Of a stretch of 5,488 nucleotides of DNA, positions 5,484 to 5,488 are shown piece after piece (the first letter of the stretch is position 1; each line of letters begins with the position of its first letter). Made by a program: the position numbers and the translations under genes. The DNA is from an uncultured Bacteroidales bacterium (GTDB lineage: Bacteria > Bacteroidota > Bacteroidia > Bacteroidales > UBA932). Under the pieces are notes generated by a model, which saw nothing but the letters and a program-made list of their open reading frames with translations, searched no databases and was not told where the DNA came from. The stretch lies in assembly GCA_902488725.1 (NCBI GenBank), contig CABTXO010000137.1, positions 1-5,488 on the forward strand. The letters run 5' to 3'.

Positions 5484-5488
5484 TCATG

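Larger units (their letters stand above)
5148..5488. other. Gene-free, repeat-dense region after the tRNA
   Basis: I find no credible gene in these 340 bases. The two longest open frames, one on each strand, both run back through the tRNA and its terminator, and their translations are low-complexity (rich in P, G, R and S). Neither has a promoter or a recognisable domain. Instead the stretch holds runs of C and G forming several hairpins, two copies of a 23-24 nt sequence, an inverted copy of the tRNA 3' end and a tandem 13-mer. Base composition differs from the neighbouring genes, with strongly strand-biased pyrimidine runs such as 5251-5278. An intergenic repeat element, a decayed mobile element or a structured RNA are all possible; none is proven. 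Confidence 0.55.

Noticed and set aside
5045..5488. Integrative element using tRNA-Cys as attachment site
   Set aside because: No direct repeat of the tRNA 3' end, integrase or other mobility gene is visible. The only copy is inverted and 12 nt long.

Overview
The window looks like a chromosomal piece of a GC-rich member of the Bacteroidota, most likely Bacteroidales. Two promoters match the phylum-specific sigma-70 (sigma-ABfr) pattern: TTTG about 19-20 nt upstream of TAnnTTTG. The first gene is a type III glutamine synthetase, common in this phylum. None of the protein genes has a strong Shine-Dalgarno sequence. No genus can be assigned from the sequence alone.

Layout: positions 1-80 are an unassigned left edge. 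A promoter at 87-118 drives glnN (148-2322). Three tightly packed genes follow on the same strand: an uncharacterised lipoprotein (GTG start, 2333-3148), a stand-alone DEDDy 3'-5' exonuclease (3123-3767) and an RlmI-family class I rRNA methyltransferase (3764-4963). The joins are a 10-nt gap, a 26-nt overlap and a 4-nt ATGA overlap, so the four could be read as one transcript. A tandem 12-mer that folds into a hairpin (4963-4986) closes this block. A second canonical promoter (4998-5028) drives tRNA-Cys(GCA), with an encoded CCA end (5045-5118), followed at once by an intrinsic terminator (5118-5147).

The last 340 bases hold no credible gene. They are packed with GC-rich inverted repeats, two near-identical copies of a 23-24 nt sequence, an exact 12-nt inverted copy of the tRNA-Cys 3' end, and a tandem 13-mer at the right edge.

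Functionally this is mainly housekeeping content: nitrogen assimilation (glnN), RNA-related functions (exonuclease, rRNA methyltransferase, tRNA-Cys) and one lipoprotein of unknown role. I see no convincing new multi-gene system. The least explained items are the lipoprotein and the repeat-dense region after the tRNA.
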